The notes under the pieces: generated by a model | The model's input: only the letters and a program-made list of their open reading frames with translations | The model's database searches: none | Told to the model about the DNA's origin: nothing | Part shown: positions 5,477 through 5,921 of the stretch, one piece after another | How positions within the stretch are numbered: position 1 is the stretch's first letter | Layout: every line of letters starts with the position of its first letter | Source: Thermoleophilia bacterium | Lineage (GTDB): Bacteria > Actinomycetota > Thermoleophilia > Gaiellales > Gaiellaceae | Length of the DNA stretch: 5,921 nucleotides | Assembly (NCBI GenBank): GCA_014534415.1 | Contig: JACVRM010000132.1 | Span: forward strand, 1-5,921 | Direction of reading: 5' to 3' | Position numbers and translations under genes: made by a program

Positions 5477-5921
5477 TCAGAGGGTCCGGAAGTCGTCGGG
5501 GAAGGAGCAGAGCTTTTCCGGCCCGCCGGCCGTGACGACGAAGTTGTCCTCGACACGCAGGCCGCCTCCTCCCTCCCAGTACGCGCCCGGCTCGATCGCG
5601 AGCACCATCGCCTCGCGAATCTCGCCGCCGCCCGCCTGGTGCGCGTAGGGAGGCTCGTGAGCGCGGGCGCCGACACCGTGCGCGACCGGGTGCGACGGCT
5701 GACCCGGATAACCGCCCTCGGCGAGGCGGGCGCGAATGAGGCGGTCGAGCTCCGCGAGGCTTCCGCCCGGCCGGCAGTGCTCGGCCGCCTCGTGGAACGT
5801 CGCGAGCAGGAGGTCGAGCAGGCGCTCGTATTCGGGCTCGAGGGGGCCGGGGCAGAGGTTCTTCGTGTGGTCGCACCAGTAGCCGTCGGCGCAGACCCAG
5901 ATCTCGAAGAGCGTCGGCTCA
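5477..5921 (-). CDS. M24 family metallopeptidase (aminopeptidase P / creatinase fold), C-terminal 147 residues
   Basis: This is the catalytic pita-bread domain of an M24 enzyme, probably a cytoplasmic Xaa-Pro-type peptidase; its amino half lies beyond the right edge. In the visible 147 residues, FEIWVCADGYWCDHTKN (5-21) aligns with the first metal-binding hairpin (second ligand Asp17), HGVGARAHEPP (81-91) gives His81 as ligand and His88 as the second conserved histidine, AIEPGAY (108-114) gives Glu110, and GLRVEDNFVVT (120-130) gives Glu124. The position of the first metal-ligand aspartate, 11 residues before Asp17, is Glu6, and the usual D-x-T-R-T reads DHTKN. Such changes raise the chance of an unusual substrate or of a non-peptidase member. 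The stop is TGA at 5477-5479. It converges with the small membrane gene, so it is not part of the series to its left. Confidence 0.92.
   Translation of the reverse strand, partial: EPTLFEIWVCADGYWCDHTKNLCPGPLEPEYERLLDLLLATFHEAAEHCRPGGSLAELDRLIRARLAEGGYPGQPSHPVAHGVGARAHEPPYAHQAGGGEIREAMVLAIEPGAYWEGGGGLRVEDNFVVTAGGPEKLCSFPDDFRTL

Noticed and set aside
5346..5876. 176-residue minus-strand frame over the M24 gene
   Set aside because: It is Arg/Pro-rich and out of frame with the M24 motifs, which read clearly in another frame to the stop at 5477.
1..5921. tRNA, rRNA, CRISPR array, insertion sequence or phage genes
   Set aside because: No cloverleaf, regularly spaced repeats, terminal inverted repeats, transposase or phage motifs were seen on either strand.

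Overview
The window is strongly GC-rich, with G or C at most third codon positions. Almost all genes run on the minus strand in a tightly packed, often overlapping series. Base composition, the lipoprotein-type branched-chain amino acid (LIV) transporter and a two-helix mini membrane protein suggest a soil-type actinomycete, possibly of the Thermoleophilia. That placement is inference; there is no rRNA or other marker gene here.

Reading in the direction of transcription (right to left): a partial M24 metallopeptidase (5477-5921, minus) enters from the right edge. It converges on a 56-residue membrane protein gene on the plus strand (5211-5381), and a perfect 11-bp stem lies between the two. 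A 77-bp divergent gap (5134-5210) then separates the small gene from a minus-strand series: a NifV/LeuA-type acyltransferase (homocitrate or isopropylmalate synthase family, 3967-5133); a phytoene-desaturase-type FAD oxidoreductase (2833-3955); a TIM-barrel sugar-phosphate isomerase-like gene (about 2164-2840); a periplasmic-binding lipoprotein of the LIV family (897-2117); the transporter ATPase LivG (121-900); and the start of the second ATPase LivF (1-128, cut by the edge). Junctions of 4 bp (SBP/livG), 8 bp (livG/livF), 8 bp (oxidoreductase/isomerase) and 11 bp (acyltransferase/oxidoreductase) suggest one transcription unit with translational coupling.

The most unusual feature is the stretch 2164-3955. 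The oxidoreductase and isomerase are recognisable from end to end, but neither can be read in one frame. Family motifs continue across at least seven small net -1 shifts. Larger pieces also appear to be missing: the first Rossmann helix (about 20 nt), about 140-150 codons in the middle of the oxidoreductase, and about 60 codons in the middle of the isomerase. The genes on both sides are fully open. Either two adjacent genes of an operon are decaying by deletion, or this part of the assembly is poor. The sequence alone cannot decide, but raw reads or a PCR product could.

Taken together, the intact genes look like an uptake system for an amino-acid-like or small carboxylate substrate, linked to an acyl-CoA condensing enzyme and once accompanied by an oxidoreductase and an isomerase. 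The LIV permeases (LivH, LivM) are not between the binding protein and the ATPases and must lie beyond position 1 or elsewhere. I see no RNA gene, CRISPR array, insertion sequence or phage gene, and no gene-free stretch longer than 300 bases.
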